A stretch of DNA of 21,659 nt from Phascolarctobacterium succinatutens CAG:287 (GCF_000434895.1 NZ_FR892806.1:50946-72604); one strand, 5' to 3'. Positions 6,813 through 15,253 are shown, counted from the first letter of the stretch. The notes: generated from the sequence alone by a model not told the origin. Translations and numbers: made by a program.

Positions 6813-9188
6813 ATGGAGAAAGAAAAAGCATTCCTGCTGTGGTTTGACCAGCTGGAGAGAAAAGACGTAGCAATCGCCGGTGGTAAGTCTTCTTCCTTGG
6901 GCGAGCTGACCTCTCATGTTGACGTACCTGTACCGTATGGCTTCGCAACTACTGCCTGCGCTTACAGATACTTCTTTGAAAAGACCGGTCTGTACGAAAA
7001 GATTAAAACTTTAATTGCCGGTCTGGACGTAGACAACAGCGCTCAGCTGCGCGAGGTTTGCGCTAAGGTCCGCCAGGCAATTATGGACGAAGAAATGCCG
7101 CAGGATCTGCAGGACCTGATTGCCCAAGCTTACGAGGAGCTGGGTGAAAAGGTTGGCCAGGCTGATCCGTTCGTTGCTGTTCGCAGCAGCGCTACCGCTG
7201 AGGATTTGCCGGATGCAAGCTTTGCAGGCCAGCAGGACACCTACCTGAACGTAAAGGGTGCAGAAACCATTGTTGCTAAGGTTAAGGAATGCTATGCTTC
7301 CTGCTTTACCGACCGTGCGGTTTACTACCGTGAAAAACAAGGCTTTGATCATCTGGATGTAGCACTGAGCGCTGCAGTTCAGATGATGGTATTCTCCAAG
7401 GCTGCTGGCGTTATGTTCACTGTTAACGTTGCTACCGGCGACGACAAGAACATCCTCATCGAAGGCGCATGGGGCTTGGGCGAATATGTTGTTCAAGGCA
7501 CCATAACTCCGGATAACTATACTGTAAATAAAGCTACCTGCGAGATTGTTGAAAAGAACGTTAACGCGCAGGACATTAAGCTGATCCGCAAAGCTGACGG
7601 CGACTGCGAAGAAGTTGTTGTGCCGCTGGATGAGCAAAACGAGCAAAAGCTGACTGATGAGCAGATCAAACAATTGGCTGAATGCGCTAAGAAAATTGAA
7701 GCACACTATGGCTGCTACATGGACATGGAATGGGGCGTTGACGAGCGCGATAACAAGGTTTACATCCTGCAAGCCCGTCCTGAAACCGTATGGAGCCGTC
7801 GTAACAAAGAAAATGGTGCACCGAAAGAGGAGAAAAAAGTGACTACTGATCGCAAAGTTATCGTTAAAGGCTTGCCTGCCAGCCCTGGTAATGTAGCAGG
7901 CCGCGTACATGTAATTTTGGATCCGTCCCATATCGACGAATTCAAGGAAGGCGAAATCCTCGTAACCGAGATGACCGCTCCTGACTGGGTACCGGCTATG
8001 AAGAAAGCGAAAGCAATCGTAACCGATAGCGGCGGAATGACCTGCCATGCTTCTATCGTATCCCGCGAGTTAGGCATTCCCTGTATCGTAGGTACCAAGA
8101 GCCGTGGCGAAGCTGCTACCACCACCATTCCTGACGGTATTGATGTAACCATCGATGCTACTCATGGTGTTGTATACGAAGGCATCATCGAAGAGCCGAA
8201 GGCTGAACAACCGGCACAACAGGTAGTTGCTGCTGCTGAATACTTCCCGCCGACCGGCACCAAGATTTATATGAACCTGGGCGATCCTGAGCTGGCTGAA
8301 AAATATGCTGCTCTGCCTTGCGACGGTATCGGCCTGATGCGCGAAGAGTTCATCTGGACCACCTATATCCATGAACATCCGCTGTATCTGATCAAAATCG
8401 GTCAACCGGAAAAGGTTGTAGACCAACTGGCTGAAGGCATCCGCCAAGTTTGCCAGGCTATGGCTCCGAGACCGGTAACCATGCGCTTCTCCGACTTCAA
8501 GTCCAGCGAATACCGCGACCTGAAGGGCGGCGACGAATTCGAGCCGAACGAGCCTTCCGCTCTGCTGGGCTGGCGCGGTGCTTCCCGTTACTATGATCCT
8601 AAATATATCGAAGCATTCAAGCTCGAATGCATGGCTGTTCGCAAGGTTCGCGAAGAGTTCGGCCTGAAGAACCTGAACGTTATGATTCCGTTCTGCCGCA
8701 ATGTAGAGGAATGCGAAAAGGTTACTAAGATTATGGCTGACTGCGGTCTGTCCCGCGGTAAGGACTTCAAGGTTTGGCTGATGGCTGAAATTCCGTCCAA
8801 CATCATCCTGGCTGACCAGTTCAACAAATTTGTTGACGGCTATTCCATCGGTTCCAACGACCTGACCATGCTGGTTCTGGGCTGCGACCGTGATAACGAT
8901 ACTGTTTCTCATATCTATGACGAACGTAACCTGGCTGTACGCCGCGCAATCCGTCACCTGATCGAGGTTGCTCATAAGGATGGCAAGACCGTTTCTATCT
9001 GCGGTCAGGCTCCGAGCGTATATCCTGAGTTCTGCGAGTTCCTCATTAAGAGCGGTATCGACAGCATGTCCGTTAATCCGGATACTGTTAAGTTCACCAA
9101 GAAGCTGGCTGCTCAAATCGAGCAACGCATCATGATGGATGCTCTGACCGGCAAAGGCCGTCAAGAGGTTGAGGACCTGAACTGGTAA
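6813..9188 (+). CDS. ppsA: Phosphoenolpyruvate synthase
   Basis: A cytoplasmic enzyme that makes phosphoenolpyruvate from pyruvate and ATP (products AMP and phosphate), the entry to gluconeogenesis from lactate, pyruvate or amino acids. The 791 residues match the family (E. coli 792). Domains in order: an ATP-grasp-like nucleotide-binding domain (about 1-330, with AVRSSATAEDLPDASFAGQQ at 122-141 and ILQARPET at 318-325), the swivelling phosphohistidine domain with H412 in TDSGGMTCHASIVSRELG, and the C-terminal TIM barrel (about 480-791) with SICGQAPS, whose C730 is the likely acid/base. The ATG at 6813 follows AAAAGGAG (6796-6803) with 9 bp spacing. It is transcribed alone between its promoter and the terminator at 9274. 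Confidence 0.97.
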   Translation: MEKEKAFLLWFDQLERKDVAIAGGKSSSLGELTSHVDVPVPYGFATTACAYRYFFEKTGLYEKIKTLIAGLDVDNSAQLREVCAKVRQAIMDEEMPQDLQDLIAQAYEELGEKVGQADPFVAVRSSATAEDLPDASFAGQQDTYLNVKGAETIVAKVKECYASCFTDRAVYYREKQGFDHLDVALSAAVQMMVFSKAAGVMFTVNVATGDDKNILIEGAWGLGEYVVQGTITPDNYTVNKATCEIVEKNVNAQDIKLIRKADGDCEEVVVPLDEQNEQKLTDEQIKQLAECAKKIEAHYGCYMDMEWGVDERDNKVYILQARPETVWSRRNKENGAPKEEKKVTTDRKVIVKGLPASPGNVAGRVHVILDPSHIDEFKEGEILVTEMTAPDWVPAMKKAKAIVTDSGGMTCHASIVSRELGIPCIVGTKSRGEAATTTIPDGIDVTIDATHGVVYEGIIEEPKAEQPAQQVVAAAEYFPPTGTKIYMNLGDPELAEKYAALPCDGIGLMREEFIWTTYIHEHPLYLIKIGQPEKVVDQLAEGIRQVCQAMAPRPVTMRFSDFKSSEYRDLKGGDEFEPNEPSALLGWRGASRYYDPKYIEAFKLECMAVRKVREEFGLKNLNVMIPFCRNVEECEKVTKIMADCGLSRGKDFKVWLMAEIPSNIILADQFNKFVDGYSIGSNDLTMLVLGCDRDNDTVSHIYDERNLAVRRAIRHLIEVAHKDGKTVSICGQAPSVYPEFCEFLIKSGIDSMSVNPDTVKFTKKLAAQIEQRIMMDALTGKGRQEVEDLNW

Positions 9189-9273
9189 GAGGCAATTAAA
9201 GACTTTCAGCTCTTTGGCTAAGCGCATTGGCTTTATCTGGAAGCAGAAAAAGTAAATATGCAGTGAAGAGTTT

Positions 9274-9326
9274 TAGGACTCCTGTGTTGTAGTACAAATT
9301 ACAATATGGGAGTCCTATTTGTTTTT
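9274..9326 (+). terminator. Intrinsic terminator after ppsA
   Basis: TAGGACTCC (9274-9282) pairs with GGAGTCCTA (9309-9317), with a second inner stem TTGTA/TACAA (9287-9291 with 9300-9304). TTTGTTTTT follows. The 85 bp between the ppsA stop and this hairpin show no gene. Confidence 0.8.
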
Positions 9327-9356
9327 GGGGGAGAAAACGATTTTAAGGAGGTAAGT

Positions 9357-9806
9357 ATGCTGTCTGTTATTTTTATTCTTTGTTTGCTTTATCACACCTA
9401 TACGGATATGAAGTCTATGCTGCTTTATGATAAGGTAACATTGCTTTTGGCGGCAGTAGGTGTAGTGCGTGCCTTTTTTGAGCACCAGCTGTTAGAAGCT
9501 CTTTGTGGTGCAGGAGTACTGCTGGTAATTATGCTGCTTTTGTATTTTGCTAGTCGCGGTGGTATGGGAGAGGGAGATGTTAAGCTGGCGCCGGCTCTGG
9601 GAATCTGGCTTGGCTTAGAGCAGGGGCTGTTATGTTTACTGCTTGCTTTTATCAGCGGTGGCATTATGGGTATGTTGCTGTTGCTGTGCAGGCGTGGGAA
9701 GCTGAAACAGGCAATTCCCTTCGGACCGTTTTTGTGCGCAGCAGCGGTTGCTGCGTATTTTTGTGGTAAAGAAATCATTACATGGTATTGGAGGGTTATC
9801 TTATGA
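9357..9806 (+). CDS. Short A24-family prepilin peptidase, catalytic domain only
   Basis: A 149-residue polytopic membrane protease. It would cleave the leader of type IV pilin-like proteins at the inner membrane. The two catalytic aspartates of the family are visible: D17 in YTDMKSMLLYD and D74 in GGMGEGDVKL. PFGPFL (121-126) is also typical of the C-terminal domain. The N-terminal cysteine-bearing methyltransferase domain of full-length PilD-type enzymes (about 250 residues) is absent, so this is a TadV/CpaA-size or GspO-C-terminal-like form. The ATG at 9357 follows AAGGAGG (9345-9351); an upstream start at 9306 lies inside the terminator hairpin and is rejected. Its stop overlaps the next start by four bases (ATGA), so it is the first visible gene of a coupled operon. 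Confidence 0.88.
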   Translation: MLSVIFILCLLYHTYTDMKSMLLYDKVTLLLAAVGVVRAFFEHQLLEALCGAGVLLVIMLLLYFASRGGMGEGDVKLAPALGIWLGLEQGLLCLLLAFISGGIMGMLLLLCRRGKLKQAIPFGPFLCAAAVAAYFCGKEIITWYWRVIL

Positions 9807-10918
9807 TGAAGCTTGGTGAAAGTATTAATCCTGAGGATTTGTTTGATCCGGTATTATGTGCTTGTCGTCGCCGTTGGCGCCGTAGGCAGCCGCTTTTGCT
9901 GCTGTCGTTGCAGACAGGGGAAATTGCATATTTTGAAAAAGAAGTGCTTAGCTGGCAGGAGCAGCTGTCTGAGACTCACCTTGCAGACATGCAAAGTCTT
10001 ACAGATGAATTACGCGAATTACTGTTACAACATGAGGTAGAGGAGGAGGCTGCGGTGATTCTTTTGCCAGCGGCAGAAGCTCTATATTCTGAGCAACTGA
10101 TGTTACCTGCATTGCAGCGGCGTGAGCTGCAGGCTGCCTTAATGTGGGAGCTGCAGCAGAGCGTTCCCAAGGCAGAAACAAGCTATAGTTACAGCTTTGA
10201 AGCGAATATCGTCGGTGAAGCAGATGAACAGCAATATCAGGTGACATATACTGCTTTGCCAGATACATATCAAGCTGAGCTTGAACAGCTGTGTAGCAGC
10301 TTGTTACTGAAGCTGCAGGGCATTTGGCTAGGAAAGGTAACTCTTGACGCAGCTGCAACAGCCTGGTTTGCCGGCAAGCCGTTGCCGCCGGTATACAGGC
10401 AGCAGCAAAAAAACTTGCAAAGTGTAGCGGCCGCTTTTGACCGCTGGTTGCCTAAGGTTAGTTGTGCTGTATTTGCTTTAGCACTATTAGCTTATGGCAG
10501 TGCCTTGGGAGGCTGCTATTTGGCGCAGCATAATTTGCAGAAGGTAGAACAGAAGCTTAAGCAGTATGAAGTATGGGAGCAACGTATCCAGGAAAGCGAA
10601 GCTATGGAACGCAGTTGTCAGCATTTGGAAAAGCTGTTGGCTGCAGCACCTAAGGCATCTAAAGAGGCTAATGGTGAATTGGAGCGTATCTGTCGCCAGA
10701 TGCTGCCTGGTTGCTGGCTTACTGCTTTAGAATATTGCGGTACGAAGAAGCCCTTATTATTGCAGGGAAGGGCAGTTGATGCATTAGCTTTGGAAAGCTT
10801 AGTTGAGCAACTGCAAAAATGTGGCTATTATAGCAGAGTAGAGCTGCTGCAATCAGAGCAACAGGGAAATACTATTGCTTATAAGCTCAAGCTGGAGCTG
10901 AAGGAGGGCAAGAAATGA
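9803..10918 (+). CDS. PilM/PilN hybrid (GspL-like) pilus or type II secretion assembly protein
   Basis: A 371-residue bitopic inner-membrane protein. Residues 1-215 form a cytoplasmic part, a single membrane helix lies at about 217-240, then a coiled-coil stretch (about 243-285) and a small alpha/beta domain (about 295-365) in the periplasm. That layout is the one of GspL, or of PilM and PilN joined. In the cytoplasmic part, LPALQRRELQAALMWELQQS (101-120) resembles the PilM block in which an acidic residue and Trp-Glu precede Pro. The periplasmic end resembles the PilN ferredoxin-like domain. It has no complete actin-like ATPase motifs, so the N-terminal part looks reduced. The ATG at 9803 overlaps the preceding stop and has GGAGG (9790-9794) 8 bp upstream. 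The family link is from layout and short motifs, not from strong identity. Confidence 0.65.
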   Translation: MMKLGESINPEDLFDPVLCACRRRWRRRQPLLLLSLQTGEIAYFEKEVLSWQEQLSETHLADMQSLTDELRELLLQHEVEEEAAVILLPAAEALYSEQLMLPALQRRELQAALMWELQQSVPKAETSYSYSFEANIVGEADEQQYQVTYTALPDTYQAELEQLCSSLLLKLQGIWLGKVTLDAAATAWFAGKPLPPVYRQQQKNLQSVAAAFDRWLPKVSCAVFALALLAYGSALGGCYLAQHNLQKVEQKLKQYEVWEQRIQESEAMERSCQHLEKLLAAAPKASKEANGELERICRQMLPGCWLTALEYCGTKKPLLLQGRAVDALALESLVEQLQKCGYYSRVELLQSEQQGNTIAYKLKLELKEGKK

Positions 10919-11442
10919 AGCTAGGAGAAAAGGCAATTAATACACTAGCTTGCGTAGCAACTTTGATCGCTATTGGCTTGCTAGTTAATGCGTGGTCGCT
11001 GTGGACTGAACGTCAACTGGCGGTAGCAAAGACAGATAAGCTGCAGGTAAAGCTGACGCGGCAGATGCGCTTTGCTAATGAGCATAGTGATTATGAAACG
11101 TATAAAACAAGACTGCTGAGTAAGCAGAATGATTTAGAGAAGAAGGTAGAGCAGCAGCTTAGTTTGAACAACGGGCTACAGCGACTGCAAAAGCAGGCGC
11201 TTGCTCAGGGGCTTCAGCTGAGCAAGCTTCAGATGGAGGGTAAACCTGTTGCTTTGCAGAATGGCTTACAAATGCAGACATTAAATGTTAGTACTGTTGG
11301 TGAGTTTTATTCATTGCTGCGTTGGCTGCGACAAGTGGAACGCAATGGCTGCAAGGTAAAGGAGCTGCGCTTGCAGAGCATAATGGAGACAAAAGATGTG
11401 CTGAAAATAGATATCTTTCTTGAATTTTACTTTGCGAACTAA
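10915..11442 (+). CDS. PilO/GspM-like assembly protein
   Basis: A 175-residue protein with a short cytoplasmic start, one membrane helix (about 9-27), a long Gln/Leu/Lys-rich coiled coil (about 33-105) and a small C-terminal alpha/beta domain that includes LNVSTVGEFYSLLRWLRQVE, a pattern typical of PilO and GspM. In those systems it pairs with PilN or GspL to link the cytoplasmic motor to the pseudopilus. It starts with a four-base ATGA overlap with the previous gene and has AAGGAGG (10900-10906) 8 bp upstream. No motor ATPase, platform protein, pilin or secretin gene lies in the window after it, because the iron uptake operon begins 130 bp later. They must be elsewhere if the system works. 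Confidence 0.65.
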   Translation: MKLGEKAINTLACVATLIAIGLLVNAWSLWTERQLAVAKTDKLQVKLTRQMRFANEHSDYETYKTRLLSKQNDLEKKVEQQLSLNNGLQRLQKQALAQGLQLSKLQMEGKPVALQNGLQMQTLNVSTVGEFYSLLRWLRQVERNGCKVKELRLQSIMETKDVLKIDIFLEFYFAN

Positions 11443-11450
11443 AACTTTCA

Positions 11451-11555
11451 ATTAGCCTACGCTAATTTTAACTTGACAAAATCCACATCTTATAAGATAA
11501 TGTCATAGTAAAGTTAGACTAGGCTAATTTAATTTCAAAGATAGCACTAGCTAAT
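11451..11555 (+). promoter_or_regulatory. Promoter and three putative metal-regulator operators before the iron uptake operon
   Basis: The promoter is TTGACA (11473-11478), a 17-bp spacer and GATAAT (11496-11501). Three related 16-mers surround it: ATTAGCCTACGCTAAT (11451-11466, upstream of -35), GTTAGACTAGGCTAAT (11513-11528, at the expected transcript start) and GATAGCACTAGCTAAT (11540-11555, just before the ribosome binding site). Their TTAG/CTAA ends recall DtxR/MntR/SirR-type boxes rather than the Fur box. This would give iron- or manganese-dependent repression; the regulator is not in the window. Confidence 0.6.
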
Positions 11556-11574
11556 ATTGTAAAGGGAGTTGCGT

Positions 11575-12525
11575 ATGAAAAAATATATCTTACTCGTATT
11601 TGTCGTAATCATAGCCCTGGCAGGCTACTTCCTGCTGGCAAGAGGCCAGCACAAGCTCGCAGCCAACGCCGCCGTCAGCGTAACCGACAGCACCGGCGCC
11701 AAGGTACACATCCCCGCGGAGCCCAAAAGAATCGTCTTTCTCAATGCCTCCAATCTGGAAATCTTCACCTCCATCGGTGGCAAGGCCGTCGGCAGACCTA
11801 CCAGCACTTCATATCCCGATGACATCAAGGAAAGCATTAAGGACATCCCCGAAGTAGGCATGATCCACGCGCCGAATCTGGAAAAAATCATGAGCCTGAA
11901 GCCTGACCTGGTTGTAGGCACCAACGTACCCTTCCACGTAATGCTGCGCAAGCCTCTGGAAATGGCCGGCGTGCCGCTTTACCTGAACATGATAAACTCC
12001 TATGAGGATGTGCTGAAAAGCATAGACGACTTCGGCCGTTTTGCCGACAGAGAAAAGGAAGCTGCAGCCAAGCGTGCGCAGATAGAAAAGGAATATGCTG
12101 CGCTGACGCAGGACGTACAGAAGGGCAAGGGACCGAAGGTGCTGATTATCTTCGGCTCGCCGGACAGCTTCAACATGTCCACCAAAAAGAGCTTCGGCGG
12201 TGATCTGGCAGAGCGTTTGGGTGCCGTAAACATTGCGGACAAGGCCGAGAATGTGAAGGACAGCAGCTATATCCCGCTGAGCATGGAATTCGTAGCCAAG
12301 GAAAACCCCGATATCGTGATGCTGATTACCATGGGCGGCAGCAAGGAAATTCTGGAAAAGCTGCGCGCCAATATGCGTGACAACGCCATCTGGCATGACG
12401 TGAACGCCGTGAAGAATAACCGTGTGTACCAGCTGCCGCCGAGCCTGTTTACCGTTAACCCCGGCACGCACACCATCGAAGCGATGAAGATTATGAAAGA
12501 ATATATGTATGGAGAGGCCAAGTAA
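11575..12525 (+). CDS. FecB/IsdE-type iron or haem ABC transporter substrate-binding protein
   Basis: A 316-residue class III binding protein. It would capture an iron chelate or haem in the periplasm and hand it to the permease. The N terminus (MKK, then about residues 4-23 hydrophobic) is a signal or anchor, but it has no lipobox cysteine, unlike the usual lipoprotein form of Gram-positive Firmicutes. The mature part begins with VSVTDSTGAKVHIPAEPKRI, the usual opening of the family. LEKIMSLKPDLVVG is in the first lobe, a long connecting helix follows (about 145-175), and NPDIVMLIT and NPGTHTIEAM belong to the second lobe. The ATG at 11575 follows AAAGGGAG. It is the first gene of the operon and overlaps the permease gene by one base. 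Confidence 0.9.
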   Translation: MKKYILLVFVVIIALAGYFLLARGQHKLAANAAVSVTDSTGAKVHIPAEPKRIVFLNASNLEIFTSIGGKAVGRPTSTSYPDDIKESIKDIPEVGMIHAPNLEKIMSLKPDLVVGTNVPFHVMLRKPLEMAGVPLYLNMINSYEDVLKSIDDFGRFADREKEAAAKRAQIEKEYAALTQDVQKGKGPKVLIIFGSPDSFNMSTKKSFGGDLAERLGAVNIADKAENVKDSSYIPLSMEFVAKENPDIVMLITMGGSKEILEKLRANMRDNAIWHDVNAVKNNRVYQLPPSLFTVNPGTHTIEAMKIMKEYMYGEAK

Positions 12526-13523
12526 TGAGTAATGATGCCAAAACAAAAGAAAAAGTGCGCATAGCAGTGTTCTTCGGCCTGTGCATCCTGCTCGTCGCAG
12601 GCATCTTCATGAGCATCGGCAGCGGTACAGTGAGCCTTTCGGTGAGCGAAACATGGGCGGCGCTGCTGGGCGAGGCAGATGCTGACACCGACCGCATTGT
12701 GAACCTCATCCGCCTGCCCCGTACGATAGTGACAGTGTTGGTGGGTGCTAACCTCGCTTTGGCAGGCTGTAACCTGCAGGGCGTGCTGCACAACCCGCTG
12801 GCAGACCCCGGTATCATCGGCGTGAGCGCCGGTGCGGGCCTGTTTGCGATGGTGATAATGCTGCTTTTCCCGGAACAGTCTGCTATGGTGCCGCTGGCAG
12901 CCTTCGTCGGCGCCGTGCTTTCCACAGGCATCGTTTTTTTTCTGGCGTGGGAAAAGGGCATCAACCCGCTGCGCATGATTCTGGCGGGCGTGGCAGTTGC
13001 CACCTTCTTCGGTGGCGGTATGGCGGCGCTGAACGTATTTTACAGCGACAGAATCCAGGGCACGGTTATGTGGATGGCCGGCGGCTTTCAGGGGCGCAGC
13101 TGGGGGCATGTGGAGATGCTGCTGCCTTATAGCGCGATTGGTATTATCGGCACGATTTTGTGTGCACGTTCCCTAAATGCGTTGCAGTTGGGTGATGAAT
13201 TGGCCAAGAGCTTGGGCGTACGCGTGATGCGCATGCGCACGGTTTTGATCTTTCTTTCCGCGCTGCTGGCGGCGGTTTCCGTAAGCGTAGCAGGCATGCT
13301 GGGCTTTGTGGGCCTCATCGTGCCGCACATCATGCGCCTGTTAATCGGCAGCGACCACGAATACCTGCTGCCCTGTGCGGCGATTGCCGGCGGTGCGGTG
13401 GTAACACTGGCTGATACGGCGGCAAGAACGCTTTTCAGTCCGCTGGAAATCCCCGTGGGCATCTTCATGTCCTTCATTGGCGGTCCGTTCTTCTTGTATC
13501 TGCTGAAACGGAGGATGCGTTAA
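12525..13523 (+). CDS. FecCD-family iron/haem ABC transporter permease
   Basis: A 332-residue inner-membrane permease with about 8-10 helices, which would form a homodimer around the transport path. Family marks are RLPRT (63-67), QGVLHNPLADPGIIGVSAGA (85-104), GDELAKSLGV (223-232, the coupling helix that contacts the ATPase), VGLIVPHIMRLLIG (262-275) and EIPVGI (308-313). The start overlaps the preceding stop by one base (TAATG) and is preceded by GGAGAGG (12511-12517). Only one permease gene is present, as in BtuC/HmuU-type systems. Confidence 0.94.
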   Translation: MSNDAKTKEKVRIAVFFGLCILLVAGIFMSIGSGTVSLSVSETWAALLGEADADTDRIVNLIRLPRTIVTVLVGANLALAGCNLQGVLHNPLADPGIIGVSAGAGLFAMVIMLLFPEQSAMVPLAAFVGAVLSTGIVFFLAWEKGINPLRMILAGVAVATFFGGGMAALNVFYSDRIQGTVMWMAGGFQGRSWGHVEMLLPYSAIGIIGTILCARSLNALQLGDELAKSLGVRVMRMRTVLIFLSALLAAVSVSVAGMLGFVGLIVPHIMRLLIGSDHEYLLPCAAIAGGAVVTLADTAARTLFSPLEIPVGIFMSFIGGPFFLYLLKRRMR

Positions 13524-13526
13524 GCT

Positions 13527-14330
13527 ATGAATATCCCGACATTACATACACAAAAAATTACTCTGCGCTACGGCGAGCACACGATAATCAGGGACCTGAC
13601 GCTGGATATTTCCCAGCCGGAGATTGTGACGATTATCGGGCCGAACGGCAGCGGTAAATCAACGCTGCTGAAGGCACTCTGCCGCCTGCTGGAGCCTGCG
13701 AGTGGTGCGGTTTATCTTGACAGCAAGGACATCAATAAAATGTCTACCGAAGAGGTGGCGCGCACGCTGGCTGTGATGGCGCAAAGCGCGAACGCTCCCG
13801 GCGGCACGACGGTGGAGGAGCTGGTGTGCTACGGACGAATGCCGTACCGCAAGTTCTTCGACGGCCTCAATCAGGAGGACCGTCTGGCGATTGAAGAAGC
13901 ACTGGAGTTTACTGAGCTGGGACCGCTGCGTACGCGCCTGGTGCATACACTGAGCGGGGGCGAACGCCAACGCGCGTGGCTGGCCATGGCGCTGGCGCAG
14001 AAGCCGAAGATTCTGCTGCTAGATGAGCCTACGACCTATCTTGACGTGCATCATCAGCTGGAGCTGATGGAGCTTGTTGTGCGATTGCATAACGAAATGG
14101 GGCTGACGGTTATCATGGTGCTGCACGACTTGAACCATGCGGCACGTTACAGTGAGCGACTGATTGCGCTGAAAAAGGGAACCATCATGGCAGACGGGCC
14201 TACGGACGAGGTGTTCACGCAGTCTGTGATTGAAGAGCTTTACGATGTGAAGGCCGTGATCATGCGTGTTGAGGCCAACGGGACGCAGTACCCCGTGTGC
14301 TTTCCGTATAGTGTAGAGGAGCATGATTAA
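13527..14330 (+). CDS. FecE/HmuV-type ABC transporter ATPase
   Basis: A 267-residue cytoplasmic ATPase that powers the FecCD permease. Walker A GPNGSGKST is at 38-46, the Q-loop at Q86, the signature LSGGERQRAW at 142-151, Walker B ILLLDEP at 162-168 with E167 as catalytic base, and the switch histidine H200 in VLHDLNHA. The C-terminal domain seen in maltose-type ATPases is absent, as expected for iron-chelate ATPases. The ATG lies three bases after the permease stop, with GGAGG (13510-13514) 12 bp upstream. Confidence 0.95.
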   Translation: MNIPTLHTQKITLRYGEHTIIRDLTLDISQPEIVTIIGPNGSGKSTLLKALCRLLEPASGAVYLDSKDINKMSTEEVARTLAVMAQSANAPGGTTVEELVCYGRMPYRKFFDGLNQEDRLAIEEALEFTELGPLRTRLVHTLSGGERQRAWLAMALAQKPKILLLDEPTTYLDVHHQLELMELVVRLHNEMGLTVIMVLHDLNHAARYSERLIALKKGTIMADGPTDEVFTQSVIEELYDVKAVIMRVEANGTQYPVCFPYSVEEHD

Positions 14331-14331
14331 G

Positions 14332-15189
14332 ATGAATAAATATATCAAAACAATCGCTCTCAGCATGGCGATGCTGTGTCTGGGCGCAGGTGCCGCAGGT
14401 GCGGCGCAGTTCAGCGATGCGCAGAGCGGTAAAAATTTAACAGCAGCGCAGCTGGCAAGCAAGCTGCAAAAGTATGATGTAGTCTTCTTTGGTGAATATC
14501 ATGATCAAAGTGAAATACACCAATATGAATTAGAGCTTTTGAAGGCAATGTATAAGGCGAAAGGCGAGAAACTGGCCTTATCCATGGAAATGTTTGAGGC
14601 AGATAACCAAAGTAAGTTAAATAACTTTTTGGCAGATACTCTGAGCGAAGAAAATTTTCTCGCTGCAAGCCGTCCCTGGCCTAATTATCGTACGGATTAT
14701 GCTCCGCTGGTAAATTTTGCCAAAGAAAAGAAAATGCCCGTTATTGCCGCTAACGTACCGCGCTTTTTGGCAGCGCACGTAGCGAAAAACAACGCTTCGA
14801 CGGAGGGCGTGGAGGCGCAGTATCAGCAATGGCTGCCCAAGCATACCTATGCTCCCGAGGGCGCGTATAAGGATAAATTCTATGCGCAGATGAGCTCCCC
14901 GGCAGCGCCGATGAAGATGCCGTCAGCGCGTTTAGCAGCAGTTTATGCGGCGCAATGCCTGAAGGATGACAAGATGGCCGAGAGCATTGCTGCGTTTGCC
15001 GACGCACATCAGAATATGCAGATTTTGCATATCAACGGTTGCTTCCATTCCGACGCTCATTTGGGAACAGCGCAAAAGCTGGAAGCTTTGCGTCCTGAGC
15101 TCAAGGTTGCCGTAATCACACCGCTGGAGCGCAAACAGAAGCGCGAAAAGCCTGCGGGTGATTTTGTCGTTTGGTTCGACAGAAAATAA
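14332..15189 (+). CDS. ChaN-family (DUF399) putative haem-binding periplasmic protein
   Basis: A 285-residue secreted protein. Residues 1-25 are a Sec signal peptide ending GAAGAA before QF; a Cys lies in the hydrophobic part (MLCLG), but the preceding residues do not make a good lipobox. The mature part shows the ChaN pattern: FGEYHDQSEIH (53-63), SMEMFEADNQ (84-93), Y119/Y123 with APLVNFAK, AANVPRF (139-145) and HINGCFHSDAHLG (233-245). Known members bind haem and accompany haem receptors, so this one may pass haem from the receptor to the ABC system or process it. The earlier in-frame ATG at 14323 overlaps the ATPase stop but is one base from the SD; the ATG at 14332 lies 10 bp from GAGGAG (14316-14321) and is preferred. 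It shares the operon with the ABC genes. Confidence 0.85.
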   Translation: MNKYIKTIALSMAMLCLGAGAAGAAQFSDAQSGKNLTAAQLASKLQKYDVVFFGEYHDQSEIHQYELELLKAMYKAKGEKLALSMEMFEADNQSKLNNFLADTLSEENFLAASRPWPNYRTDYAPLVNFAKEKKMPVIAANVPRFLAAHVAKNNASTEGVEAQYQQWLPKHTYAPEGAYKDKFYAQMSSPAAPMKMPSARLAAVYAAQCLKDDKMAESIAAFADAHQNMQILHINGCFHSDAHLGTAQKLEALRPELKVAVITPLERKQKREKPAGDFVVWFDRK

Positions 15190-15216
15190 ATTCTTCCGAT
15201 ATTTTTTTATCCGTCA

Positions 15217-15253
15217 GTTAGCAGTTGCTGACTTTACGGGTGTAAAATATACC
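15217..15253 (+). promoter_or_regulatory. Possible operator and promoter before the TonB-dependent receptor
   Basis: GTTAGCAGTTGCTGAC (15217-15232) is a near-palindrome with the same TTAG...CTRA outline as the three motifs before the binding-protein gene. It overlaps a possible TTGCTG (15225-15230) to TATACC (15248-15253) promoter with 17 bp spacing. Both are weak matches. The 94-bp gap is the only sizeable break in the first half of the cluster. Confidence 0.35.

Noticed and set aside
8070..9227. 385-codon frame antisense to ppsA (and another at 7011-8048)
   Set aside because: Shadow frames of ppsA without protein-like motifs or start signals.
9227..9258. Promoter for the pilus-type operon between ppsA and the terminator
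   Set aside because: TTGGCT has no -10 at an acceptable distance, so I cannot name the operon promoter.
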